In this document: one piece after another, positions 25,457 to 33,294 of the stretch
Numbering within the stretch: position 1 is the first letter of the stretch
How the letters are laid out: each line of letters begins with the position of its first letter
NCBI RefSeq assembly: GCF_014649395.1
Contig: NZ_BMSY01000012.1
Location: forward strand, 186,001 to 250,000
DNA length: 64,000 bases
Reading direction: 5' to 3'
Origin: Streptomyces aureoverticillatus
GTDB lineage: Bacteria > Actinomycetota > Actinomycetes > Streptomycetales > Streptomycetaceae
The notes under the pieces: generated by a model
The model's database searches: none
What the model saw: the letters and a program-made list of their open reading frames with translations, nothing else
Told to the model about the DNA's origin: nothing
Position numbers and translations under genes: made by a program

Positions 25457-26767
25457 TCACAGGGCCGGGACCGGCAGCTGCTCGTCGGCACCGCCCCCGC
25501 CCGGCCCCTCGGGCGCGTCGTCGGGCAGCGGCTCGGTGGCGCCGAGCTGGGTGGCGTCGGGGCCGCGACGGGCGAAGCGGCTGATGAGGGTCCAGTTCGT
25601 CACCGCCAGCGCGACGAAGACCGCGATGAACACGGTGCACGACACTGCCAACGAGGCCGTACTGACGCGGGAGAGGGCGTCCTCGACCGTCAACTCGCCG
25701 TAGACCAGCCAGGGTTGGCGCCCGACCTCGCGGACGACCCAGCCGCCCGCGGAGGCGATGAAGGGGAACGGGACCGTCGCCACCAGCAGCCAGGAGGCCC
25801 ACCGCCAGCGGATCAGCCGGTCCTTCCACAGCAGGACGAGGGCGATGATCGTGATGGTGGACACGGTGTTGCCGATGATCGTCATGACGTCCATCGAGAT
25901 CCGCATGGTGTCCTGCCAGGGCACGTAGTCACCGGGCCCGTACTCCTTGACGAGCCGGGCCTGCAGCTCGGCGACGTCACTGCCGCTGTTCTCCAGGACG
26001 GCGTCCTTCATGGGCTGGGTGCGCTCGATCACGGGCCGCTGCATCTCGCCGACGACGACCACGAAGAAGGAGGCGAGCATGGACACCCACAGCCCGAGGC
26101 GCAGGGAGCCGCGGAACAGCTCGGTCTCCTGGGTGCCCTTCAGGAAGTGCCAGGCGCTGACCCCGGCGACGAAGACACCACCCGTCGTCAGCGCGGCCAG
26201 CGCGATGTGGCCGAGCGCCACCAGGGCGCTGGAGTTGGTGAGCAGCGCCCCGAAGTCGGTCAAGTAGGCGGCGCCGTCGCGTACTTCGTAGCCCACGGGG
26301 TGCTGCATGAAGCCGTTGGCGATCAGGATCCAGTACCCGGAGGCGTACGCGGTCAGCGCGACCAGCCAGATGAGCGTGACGTGCACACCCCGGCGCATGC
26401 GGCCCCAGCCGAAGATCCACATGCCGAGGAAGGTGGACTCGGCGAAGAAGGCGATGAGGGTCTCCAGCGCCAGCGGAGCGCCGAAGACATTGCCCGCGAA
26501 CTTGCTCAGTCCGCTCCAACTGAGCCCGAACTGGAACTCCATGACGAGGCCGGTGACGATGCCGACCGCGTAGTTGATGACGTACAGCTGGCCCCAGAAG
26601 CGCGTCATGCGCTCCCGGACGGCCCTCTTGGCGGGATCACGGGTGTACGCGGCCCGGGTGTGCATGATCGCCACGAGGGGGACGAGCCCCATGGTGAGGA
26701 TCACGAACAGCCAGTGGATGCCGGTCGTGGCCGCGAACTGGAGTCGGGCCAGATCCGCAGCGCTCAT
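25457..26767 (-). CDS. cydA: Cytochrome bd quinol oxidase subunit I
   Basis: A 436-residue heme-bearing subunit with short Q-loop, as in Gram-positive bacteria. Visible family marks are the N-terminal heme His in GIHWLFVILTMG, a second His in GHIALAAL, the EMQRP...QPMK segment and the GRQPWLVYGEL block. The subunit oxidises quinol and reduces oxygen at hemes b558, b595 and d. ATG 26767 has GGAAGG seven bases upstream. The C-terminus is a Gly/Pro/Asp-rich tail. It is the first gene of the operon and diverges from a LysR gene across a 238-base gap. Confidence 0.95.
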   Translation of the reverse strand: MSAADLARLQFAATTGIHWLFVILTMGLVPLVAIMHTRAAYTRDPAKRAVRERMTRFWGQLYVINYAVGIVTGLVMEFQFGLSWSGLSKFAGNVFGAPLALETLIAFFAESTFLGMWIFGWGRMRRGVHVTLIWLVALTAYASGYWILIANGFMQHPVGYEVRDGAAYLTDFGALLTNSSALVALGHIALAALTTGGVFVAGVSAWHFLKGTQETELFRGSLRLGLWVSMLASFFVVVVGEMQRPVIERTQPMKDAVLENSGSDVAELQARLVKEYGPGDYVPWQDTMRISMDVMTIIGNTVSTITIIALVLLWKDRLIRWRWASWLLVATVPFPFIASAGGWVVREVGRQPWLVYGELTVEDALSRVSTASLAVSCTVFIAVFVALAVTNWTLISRFARRGPDATQLGATEPLPDDAPEGPGGGGADEQLPVPAL

Positions 26768-26874
26768 GGTGCGACCTTCCTGAAGGACGGCGGAGGTGGG
26801 AGGCGGGAGAGGACGGCGGAGGTGGGAGAGGGCAGTGGAGGTGGGACGGATGCGGGGCCACCGCTTCGCGTGTG

Positions 26875-26904
26875 CAGGTGCCGGGCGCCGTTGCCCGGCA
26901 CCTG
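26875..26904. promoter_or_regulatory. Stem-loop in the cydA-lysR control region
   Basis: CAGGTGCCGGGC-GCCGTT-GCCCGGCACCTG is a perfect 12-bp stem with a six-base loop. It lies about 110 bases upstream of cydA and 100 bases upstream of the LysR gene. Nearby, CTTATG (26940-26945) and CATAAG (26988-26993) are inverted copies. A full Rex-type operator (TGTGAA-N4-TTCACA), expected for cyd genes in Streptomyces, was not found. Confidence 0.45.
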
Positions 26905-27005
26905 TGCGGTGACCCCGTTGAAGACCGTAGGGAGAATCGCTTATGCACTCCAAGACCGGTTTCGCTATGTGAAGATGCCTTGGCAGACATAAGTGAAGGT
27001 GGACC

Positions 27006-27947
27006 ATGGATCTTCTGCAGTTGCGCTACTTCCAGACCGTCGCCCGCTTCGAGCACATCAGCCGGGCGGCGGAGGAGCTGCGCGTCGCGCAGCCCTCGCT
27101 CAGCCGCACTCTGGCGCGTCTCGAGGCCGAGCTCGGCACCCCGCTCTTCGACCGGCAGGGCCGCCGCATCCGGCTCAACCCGTACGGCGCGATGTTCCTG
27201 CGCCATGTCGACCGCGCCCTGAGCGAGCTCGACGACGGCCGCAGGGCCCTGCGCGACGCCCGGGACACCGGGCTCGGCCGGGTCAGCGTCGCCTCCGAGA
27301 CCCTGCTGACGGTCACCCATCTCCTCGGCAGCTTCCGGGCCGACCACCCCGGCGCCGACGTGCGTCTCTACCAGTCGAACGCGGCGGAGATGTCCCGCCA
27401 ACTGCGCGCCGGGGAGGTCGACTTCTGTGTGGCCTCGCAGCCGCTGACCGGCACGAACCTGGAGTCGGTCGAGCTCGCCCGCGAGGAGGTGCTGCTCGCG
27501 GTTCCGCCCGGGCACTGGCTCGACGGGCGGGAGAGCGTGACGATCCCCGAGGTCGCCGACGAGCCCTTCGTCACCACCCGCCCGGGCCAGTGGCAGCGCA
27601 CCCTCCTCGACCAGCTGTTCACGGCCGAGGGGCTCACGCCCCGGCTGTCCTGCGAGGGCGACGAACCGGGCGCCAGCCAGGACATGATCAGCGCGGGGCT
27701 CGGCATCGGCCTCATCCCGGCGATGTCCCGCCAGGCCGGCACGGCGACCCGCGTCCCGGTCGCCTGGGTGCACCTGGACGCGCCCGGCTGCCACCGGGTG
27801 CTGACCCTGGTGCGGAACCGCGACACCTACCTGTCCGAAGCAGCCCTGAAGTTCCGTGAGTTCACCACCAGCAGGCCCTTCATGACACACCGCCTGCCCC
27901 ACCGGCGCCGCGACGACGCCCACGAGTCGTCCCAGGAACTGTCCTAG
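27006..27947 (+). CDS. LysR-family transcriptional regulator
   Basis: A 313-residue LysR regulator. The N-terminal winged helix-turn-helix is clear: LLQLRYFQTVARFEHISRAAEELRVAQPSLSRTL, with the usual LGTPLFDR wing. The effector domain runs from about residue 90 to 295. It is transcribed away from cydA, the standard layout for a LysR regulator and its target, so control of the cyd operon by a small ligand is the simplest guess. The last 20 residues are basic and outside the usual length. Confidence 0.92.
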   Translation: MDLLQLRYFQTVARFEHISRAAEELRVAQPSLSRTLARLEAELGTPLFDRQGRRIRLNPYGAMFLRHVDRALSELDDGRRALRDARDTGLGRVSVASETLLTVTHLLGSFRADHPGADVRLYQSNAAEMSRQLRAGEVDFCVASQPLTGTNLESVELAREEVLLAVPPGHWLDGRESVTIPEVADEPFVTTRPGQWQRTLLDQLFTAEGLTPRLSCEGDEPGASQDMISAGLGIGLIPAMSRQAGTATRVPVAWVHLDAPGCHRVLTLVRNRDTYLSEAALKFREFTTSRPFMTHRLPHRRRDDAHESSQELS

Positions 27948-28105
27948 CGCTCCAGGATCTCCTCTGGTACGTTCCAACGCGCTGCCGCATCCCTGGCCGA
28001 GGACGTCGCGTGTCCGAACGGCCGCCAGATGAGGGCGAGTTGGCAGGGGTGTCGCGTCCCCCACCGACCACCGGCAGCGCCCTCACACCCTCCAGTGATG
28101 TCACT

Positions 28106-28155
28106 GTTCCCATTCGTTCCCACTCGTTCCCCTTTGTTCCCACTTGTTCCCACTT
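28106..28155 (+). repeat. Five 10-bp direct repeats upstream of the ferredoxin gene
   Basis: Units of GTTCCCAYTY begin at 28106, 28116, 28126, 28136 and 28146. The exact 10-base period places every copy on the same face of the DNA helix, as expected for a cooperative regulator binding array. The array is about 75-120 bases upstream of the ferredoxin start in a 281-base gap that otherwise holds no gene. Confidence 0.7.
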
Positions 28156-28228
28156 GACCGTCGTCCGTGCCCTGGCGCGCCCTTCGCGCGCGGCCGGACG
28201 CCGTCGAGGAGTACCGAGGAGTTCCGCC

Positions 28229-28552
28229 ATGCCCAAAATCACGTACGTCGCCGTCGACGGGACCGAGCGCACCATTGACGTCGCCCTCGGCACCAGCGTC
28301 ATGCGCGGCGCCGTCTTCAACGACATCGACGGCATCGTCGCCCAGTGCGGCGGCCACGCGCAGTGCGCCACCTGCCACGTCTACGTGGACGAGACGAACC
28401 TCGACCAGGTGGAGCCCGCGCGGCCGGACGAGGACGACATGCTCGGCTTCACCGCCTGCCCGCGCCGCCCCAACAGCCGCCTGAGCTGCCAGCTCAAGGT
28501 GACCAGCGACATGGACGGCCTGATCGTCCACCTCCCGGAACGGCAGTACTGA
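28229..28552 (+). CDS. 2Fe-2S ferredoxin (adrenodoxin/putidaredoxin type)
   Basis: A 107-residue electron carrier. The cluster ligands follow the adrenodoxin pattern CGGHAQCATC with a fourth Cys in SRLSCQL near the C-terminus. The preceding DIDGIVAQC and following HVYVD segments match the family. It passes electrons from the reductase encoded next, whose ATG overlaps its stop by one base (TGATG). This pair typically serves class I P450s. The only P450 in the window is at 4.3-5.4 kb; a P450 outside the window is also possible. Confidence 0.93.
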   Translation: MPKITYVAVDGTERTIDVALGTSVMRGAVFNDIDGIVAQCGGHAQCATCHVYVDETNLDQVEPARPDEDDMLGFTACPRRPNSRLSCQLKVTSDMDGLIVHLPERQY

Positions 28553-30009
28553 TGACCAACAGCACCCATCCCGCGTCCGTGGTCGTCGTGGGGTCCGGGC
28601 AGGGCGGATACCAGACGGCGGCCTCCCTGCGCGAGAACGGCTACCGGGGACGCGTCACGCTCATCAGCGCCGAGGACGCCCTCCCGTACGAGCGTCCGCC
28701 GCTGTCCAAGGCGTACCTCACGGGCCGGGCGGACCAGGCCCAGCTCTGGCTGCGGCCCGCCACGTACTACGTACGCCAGTCGATCGACCTGGTCGGCGGC
28801 ACCGTCACGGAGATCGACCGGGCCGCCCGCACGGTCCGGCTCGCCGACGGCTCCTCGTACGAGTACGGCCATCTCGTGCTGGCCACGGGCGCCCGGCCGC
28901 GCACGCTCGACGTGCCGGGCGCCGGGCTGCGCGGCGTGCACACCCTGCGCACCGCGCAGGACGCCACCGAGCTGCGGACGGCGCTCGCCACCGCCCGGCG
29001 CGCGGTGGTGGTGGGGGCCGGGTTCATCGGCCTCGAATTCGCTTCCGTGGCGCGGTCGGTGGCGCCGGAGCCAGGCGGTTCGACGGCACGGGGGTCAGGC
29101 CGTACGGCGGTACGCCAGGCGGGCCGTTCGACGGCGCGGGAACCCGGTCATTCGGGCTGTGAGGTGACGGTCGTCGAAGCGCTCGACCGTCCGCTCGCCC
29201 GGGCCGTCTCGGCGCCCACCGCCGACCACTTCACGCGGCTCCACCGCGCGGAGGGCACCCGGTTCCTGTTCGGCCAGGGCGTCGCGGCCCTGCACGGCGA
29301 CGGCCGCGGGCGGGTGGCGTCAGTGGAGCTGACCGACGGGCGCAGGCTGCCCGCCGACCTGGTCCTGGTGGGCGTCGGCGTCACCCCGCGCACGGAGCTG
29401 GCCGCAGCGGCCGGTCTCCCGGTGAGGGGCGGCATCACCGTCGACTCCCGCCTGCTGACCGGTGATCCGCACATCTCCGCCATCGGGGACTGCGCGGCGT
29501 TCCCGCAGGTGCGTTCCGGGAACCTGCGGCGGCTCGAATCGGTGCAGAACGCCGTCGGCCACGCCCGGCTGGTCGCCGAGCGGATCACCGGGTCGACGAC
29601 CCGCGCCTACAACGAACTGCCCTGGTTCTGGAGCGACCAGTTCTCAACGAAGCTTCAGATCACGGGCGTTGACGATGAGGGACACGACACCGAGGTGGTG
29701 CTCGGTGACGAGAACTCCGAGGCGTTCTCGGTGCTCCTCTTCCGGGGCGCGGACCTCTTGGCGGTCGAGTCCGTCAACCGCCCCGCCGACCACCTGGCGG
29801 CCCGTCAACTTCTTGCCAGGGGCATCAAGGTGACCCCGGACGACGCCGCGGCACCCGGGTTCACGCTCAAGGGCCACCTCACGCACCCCGCACCGGGCAG
29901 GCGACATCACACTCCGGGCGCGGGCCGCACGGTGATCCCGTGCCGCTCCAGCAACGCCGACGTCACCCCGTCGCCCGACACCAGCCCCCCGTCGAACGAC
30001 CCGTCGTAG
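28552..30009 (+). CDS. NAD(P)H-dependent ferredoxin reductase (rhodocoxin/putidaredoxin reductase type)
   Basis: A 485-residue FAD flavoprotein. The FAD site is VVVGSGQGGYQTA, the NAD(P)H site VVVGAGFIGLEFAS near residue 145, and the second FAD motif ISAIGDCAAFP. The family is usually about 400-420 residues. Two oddities explain the length. A stretch of about 30 low-complexity residues (VAPEPGGST to REPGHSG) interrupts the second Rossmann fold between the glycine loop and CEVTVVEAL. The C-terminal tail of about 40 residues reads into the opposite-strand gene by 103 bases. The first may affect cofactor binding. It forms an operon with the ferredoxin. Confidence 0.92.
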   Translation: MTNSTHPASVVVVGSGQGGYQTAASLRENGYRGRVTLISAEDALPYERPPLSKAYLTGRADQAQLWLRPATYYVRQSIDLVGGTVTEIDRAARTVRLADGSSYEYGHLVLATGARPRTLDVPGAGLRGVHTLRTAQDATELRTALATARRAVVVGAGFIGLEFASVARSVAPEPGGSTARGSGRTAVRQAGRSTAREPGHSGCEVTVVEALDRPLARAVSAPTADHFTRLHRAEGTRFLFGQGVAALHGDGRGRVASVELTDGRRLPADLVLVGVGVTPRTELAAAAGLPVRGGITVDSRLLTGDPHISAIGDCAAFPQVRSGNLRRLESVQNAVGHARLVAERITGSTTRAYNELPWFWSDQFSTKLQITGVDDEGHDTEVVLGDENSEAFSVLLFRGADLLAVESVNRPADHLAARQLLARGIKVTPDDAAAPGFTLKGHLTHPAPGRRHHTPGAGRTVIPCRSSNADVTPSPDTSPPSNDPS

Positions 30010-30356
30010 ACCGCACCGCGGCCGCACGAGGGGCTGCGCGGCATCAACAGCGCCTCCGTACAGCCCCCGTGCCACGCCGCCGCGAGCGCGCGGTGCGCAC
30101 CGGCGACGAACTCCGCCGTCACGTCACGCCCCGTGTCCTCGACGACCCGCGCCGTCCCGTCGAGCACGTCGTGCCCGTCACCGCCGACGAGCTCGGCGGG
30201 CCGGCGCGGCGTGGCGAGCCCGCCCGCGACCTCCGGACAGAAGGAGACGACCGCACGACCGGCCACGGCCTCGTCGAACTCGGGGGACGCCTTGTCCCGC
30301 CCGTCGTAGCGGCAGGGCACTCCGCGCAGGCACGCGCTGACCAAGACTGCTTCCAT
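29907..30356 (-). CDS. DUF523 protein, related to thiouracil desulfurase TudS
   Basis: A 149-residue DUF523 protein. Conserved cysteines occur in SACLRGVPCRYDG, CPEVAGGLATPRRP and SPSCGRG; in the characterised member TudS three such cysteines hold a 4Fe-4S cluster that removes sulfur from 2-thiouracil. It follows the methyltransferase gene by nine bases on the same strand and so ends the nucleoside operon (33.1 to 29.9 kb), which fits a role in using sulfur-modified bases. Its 3' end overlaps the convergent ferredoxin reductase gene by 103 bases. The desulfurase role is inference from family and context. Confidence 0.85.
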   Translation of the reverse strand: MEAVLVSACLRGVPCRYDGRDKASPEFDEAVAGRAVVSFCPEVAGGLATPRRPAELVGGDGHDVLDGTARVVEDTGRDVTAEFVAGAHRALAAAWHGGCTEALLMPRSPSCGRGAVYDGSFDGGLVSGDGVTSALLERHGITVRPAPGV

Positions 30357-30365
30357 ACCCTCAGG

Positions 30366-31121
30366 CTATGCGGGAGCCCACCGCCGGCGTTCACCGAGTC
30401 CCCTGCCGTGCGGTCGGGTGCACCACGGGTGACGGTTCCGCGCGACCCCGAAGCTGGAGCAATCCAGGCCGCCCCAGGGGGCCGATGGCTCCGCCACGCC
30501 GATGAAGTGCCCTCCGAAGGGCCGGACTTGAGCCGACCAGCCCAGGGCCGTCAGGTCGTCCGTGAGGGTCCGGGCATCGTGGAACACCTTCACGATGCGG
30601 TGCCGGCTGCCGTCCTGGAGTCGGCGCACCGCCGCCGGGACGGGGCGGTCCGCGACGACCTCCTCCTCTCCCGCCCAGGCAGGGCCGTCGTCGATGAAGA
30701 CGGCTCTGCCGCCCGGCGCGAGCGCGGCGGCGACCGAGTCCCAGAAGTCGGGCGGCCGCGCCGGCGGGACATGGGACAGCCAGAAGGCGAAGAACACCGT
30801 GTCGTAGCGCCGCGGCGGTCGCCACGCGAACAAGTCCGCCTGAACGAACCGGACATGGGGCGACGAGACCCGCCCCCGAGCCACGGCCAACACTTCCTCG
30901 GCCGCGTCGACAGCCGTCACCGAACGCGCCCGCGCGGCGAGCGACGGCGTCCACTGGCCCGTGCCGCAGGCCAGCTCCAGCACATCCCCGCCGATCGGCA
31001 GGTCATCGGCGACGGCCAGCAGGTCCCGCAGCTCCGCGCGCTCTTCGTAGGGCCGGTCGTACTCGGCCGCGGCGGCCCGGTAGTAGTCCAGCTGCTCCGC
31101 CAGGAGCGTGTGCTCATCCAC
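30366..31121 (-). CDS. Class I SAM-dependent methyltransferase
   Basis: A 251-residue methyltransferase. Motif I is VLELACGTGQWT near residue 45, with the acidic residue of motif II in VTAVDAAEE and motif IV in FVQADLFAW, YDTVFFAFWLSH. The GTG start at 31121 has AAGGG six bases upstream and overlaps the end of the deaminase gene by eight bases, so translation is coupled. The C-terminal 35 residues (from WGGLDCSSF) are basic and not part of the fold. The substrate is unknown; a nucleoside-related molecule is suggested only by the operon. Confidence 0.88.
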   Translation of the reverse strand: MDEHTLLAEQLDYYRAAAAEYDRPYEERAELRDLLAVADDLPIGGDVLELACGTGQWTPSLAARARSVTAVDAAEEVLAVARGRVSSPHVRFVQADLFAWRPPRRYDTVFFAFWLSHVPPARPPDFWDSVAAALAPGGRAVFIDDGPAWAGEEEVVADRPVPAAVRRLQDGSRHRIVKVFHDARTLTDDLTALGWSAQVRPFGGHFIGVAEPSAPWGGLDCSSFGVARNRHPWCTRPHGRGLGERRRWAPA

Positions 31122-32112
31122 GTGGATCCCTTCCCTCCCGCGCCGGCGCGAACGCGGCCCGGGCGGCGTGTCCTTGGGCGCGGGCTTCTTCGATGGTGGT
31201 CCATGCCGCGCTGCGCCGCAGCGCGTTGAACTCGTGGGTGAGGGACGTCGCGGACGTGGTGCGGGTGTCGGTGCTGATGGTGACCGGGAGCCCGGCGGCC
31301 AGGAGGCGGGTCGCGGGGTGGGCGGGGAGACCGGGGACGGCCCCGGTCTGCACGTTGCTGGTGGGGCACATCTCCAAGGCGATGCGGTCGGTCCGCAGGC
31401 GGTCGAGGAGTGCGCTGTCGCCGGTGCAGCGGACGCCGTGGCCGATGCGGCGGGCGCCGAGGACGTCGATCGCCTCCCACATGCTCGCGGGCCCCGCGGC
31501 CTCACCGGCGTGGACCGTGCAGGGGAGCCCGGCCGCGTGGGCGAGCGCGAAGGCGGCACGGTGCGGGCGCCCGCCGTGCAGCCGCTCGTCGCCGGCGAGA
31601 TCGAGTCCGACGACCGCCTCGCGGTGGCGCAGGGCGGTCTCGGCGACGGCGAGGCTCTCGTCCGGGGACTGGTGGCGAAGACAGCACAGCAGGACTCCGG
31701 TCCGTACGCCGGTGTCCCGCCGCCCCGCGGCCAGGCCCTCGGCGACGGCGCGCACGGCGTCGTCCAGCGTCATGCCGCGGCGACCGTGCAGTTGCGGGGC
31801 GAACCGGACCTCGCCGTACACGACACCGTCGGCGCTCCAGTCCTCGACGAGTTCGCGTGCCGCGCGGGTGAGGGCGGCGGGCGTCTGGAGCACCCGCAAC
31901 GGAACGTCGATGTAGGTGAGGAACCGGGTGAGGCTGCCGCAGTCGCGCGGGGCCACCACCAGTTCCTCCACGGGCCCGTCCAAGGGGACGCCCTGCTCGC
32001 GAGCGAGGTCGGCGACCGTTCCGGGCCGCACGGAACCGTCCAAGTGGCAGTGCAGTTCGTACCGCGGCACGGGGGCGCGGGAGGGGGCGGGGGTCGGCTC
32101 GCGGGAGTTCAT
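31114..32112 (-). CDS. Adenosine deaminase-family protein
   Basis: A 332-residue metal-dependent deaminase. Zinc and catalytic motifs are HCHLDGS at the N-terminus, HAGE in the middle, GHG in RRIGHGVRC and STDTRTTS near the end. The last motif keeps the first aspartate but has Thr at the second position, a site that also varies in other bacterial adenosine deaminases. It would convert adenosine or deoxyadenosine to inosine forms, or act on a related amine. ATG 32112 overlaps the stop of the nucleoside hydrolase (ATGA). Together they would deaminate and then split purine nucleosides. Confidence 0.9.
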   Translation of the reverse strand: MNSREPTPAPSRAPVPRYELHCHLDGSVRPGTVADLAREQGVPLDGPVEELVVAPRDCGSLTRFLTYIDVPLRVLQTPAALTRAARELVEDWSADGVVYGEVRFAPQLHGRRGMTLDDAVRAVAEGLAAGRRDTGVRTGVLLCCLRHQSPDESLAVAETALRHREAVVGLDLAGDERLHGGRPHRAAFALAHAAGLPCTVHAGEAAGPASMWEAIDVLGARRIGHGVRCTGDSALLDRLRTDRIALEMCPTSNVQTGAVPGLPAHPATRLLAAGLPVTISTDTRTTSATSLTHEFNALRRSAAWTTIEEARAQGHAARAAFAPAREGRDPRG

Positions 32113-33143
32113 CGGCGGCTTCCGGGTGCGGGGGCGGCGGGCGCGCCGGGCCACGGAGCAGCGCCCGAGCCTCGGCGCGCGCCCAGGGACACCGAAGTCG
32201 GAATCCGGCGCGCCACGGTGTCGAACAGCAGCCCCTTGAACCCGACTTCGTCCACGCGCCGCACCAGGGTCAGATTGGGCGCGGGCGCGGTCACACGGCG
32301 GTCGATGATCATTTGTCCCCTGGTCTGGTCGCCCACGGCGATGTCGACGTGCGCCTGTTCCCGCTCCGTGATCAGTTCGGGCTTCAGGGCGACGGCCATG
32401 GCGACGGGGTCGGGCAGGTCGTAGCCGGCCAGGCCGGTGACGTCGCGGGCCCAGTCGGCCACAGTGCGGTTGACGCGATGGGCGAAGGTCGCCATGGGGG
32501 TGCCCAGCCGCTCCAGGCGCCGCTGGTCCTCCGGGGCCATGACGGCGTCCTTGCGGGAGACGTCCCAGCCGACCCAGGTCACCTTGTCAGGTGTGGCGGC
32601 CCGGGTGACGATCCGCGCGGCCTCGGGATCGGCCCACACGTTGAACTCGGCCGTGGGCGCGACGTTCCCTCGCATGTCGGCGGCGCCTGCCATGCAGTAG
32701 ACGTGCCGGTACCGCGTGAACAGCAGCGGATCACGCGTCAGCGCCGCCGCGATGTTGGTGAGCGGGGCGAGCGTGACGAGTGTCAGCTCGCCGGGGCGGT
32801 CGCGAGGCAGGCCGAGCAGGACGTCGACCGCGTGCGACGGCTCCGGGGCGCGCACCGGATCGGGCAGGCCGATGTCCCCCATCCCGTCCTCACCGTGCAC
32901 ATGCTGCGCACTGGACAGGCTCCGCACCATCGGGCGCGCGCAGCCCGGATGCACGGGTATGTCGGTGCGCCCGGCGGTCTCCAGGGAGATGAGGGCGTTG
33001 CGGGTGGCCGTGGCGAGCGGCACGTTCCCGGCCACGGTGGTGACGGCCCGGACGTCGCCGAGCCCGCCGGCGGCCGCGAGCAGCAGCGCGACCGCGTCGT
33101 CGGATCCGGTGTCGCTGTCGATGACCAACGGAAGAGCAGGCAC
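32109..33143 (-). CDS. Inosine/uridine-preferring nucleoside hydrolase
   Basis: A 344-residue ribonucleoside hydrolase. The calcium-binding signature DSDTGSDDAV lies at residues 9-18, and VTTVAGNVPL, HGEDGMGD and AEFNVWADPEAA are further family blocks. It cleaves the N-glycosidic bond of nucleosides to free base and ribose. I start at GTG 33143, where the fold begins and AAGGG lies nine bases upstream; the frame stays open to 33245 through a repetitive stretch. It is the first gene of a four-gene operon divergent from a LacI regulator. Confidence 0.92.
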   Translation of the reverse strand: MPALPLVIDSDTGSDDAVALLLAAAGGLGDVRAVTTVAGNVPLATATRNALISLETAGRTDIPVHPGCARPMVRSLSSAQHVHGEDGMGDIGLPDPVRAPEPSHAVDVLLGLPRDRPGELTLVTLAPLTNIAAALTRDPLLFTRYRHVYCMAGAADMRGNVAPTAEFNVWADPEAARIVTRAATPDKVTWVGWDVSRKDAVMAPEDQRRLERLGTPMATFAHRVNRTVADWARDVTGLAGYDLPDPVAMAVALKPELITEREQAHVDIAVGDQTRGQMIIDRRVTAPAPNLTLVRRVDEVGFKGLLFDTVARRIPTSVSLGARRGSGAAPWPGAPAAPAPGSRR

Positions 33144-33262
33144 GGGCCGTTTCCCTTTCGTACGAGACGTACGAGGCGTAGGAGATGCAGGAGGCACACG
33201 AGGCGTAGAAGGCGCACGGGATCGCCCGAAGCAACCGACCCTCACACCCCTCGACCCCCATG
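33144..33262 (-). repeat. Degenerate short repeats in the nucleoside operon leader
   Basis: The leader contains several imperfect TACGAGACG / GAGGCGTAGGAG-type units (about 33159-33215). No gene is supported here. Confidence 0.4.
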
Positions 33263-33276
33263 TCTAAACGTTTAGA
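33263..33276. promoter_or_regulatory. Perfect LacI-family operator
   Basis: TCTAAACGTTTAGA is a perfect 14-bp palindrome with the central CG typical of LacI/GalR operators. It lies 18 bases before the LacI start and 120 bases before the nucleoside hydrolase start, so it is well placed for autocontrol and control of the divergent operon. Confidence 0.82.
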
Positions 33277-33294
33277 TGCCAGAATGCAAGGATC

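Noticed and set aside
26768..27005. Rex operator before cydA
   Set aside because: Only a single half-like TGTGAA occurs; the inverted TTCACA partner at the right spacing is absent.
28106..28155. CRISPR array
   Set aside because: Units are 10 bp and directly abutting, with no spacers and no cas genes nearby.
31114..32112. Inactivation of the adenosine deaminase because of DT in place of DD near the C-terminus
   Set aside because: Other bacterial members also vary at the second position; all His ligands and the first Asp are present, so loss of activity is not supported.
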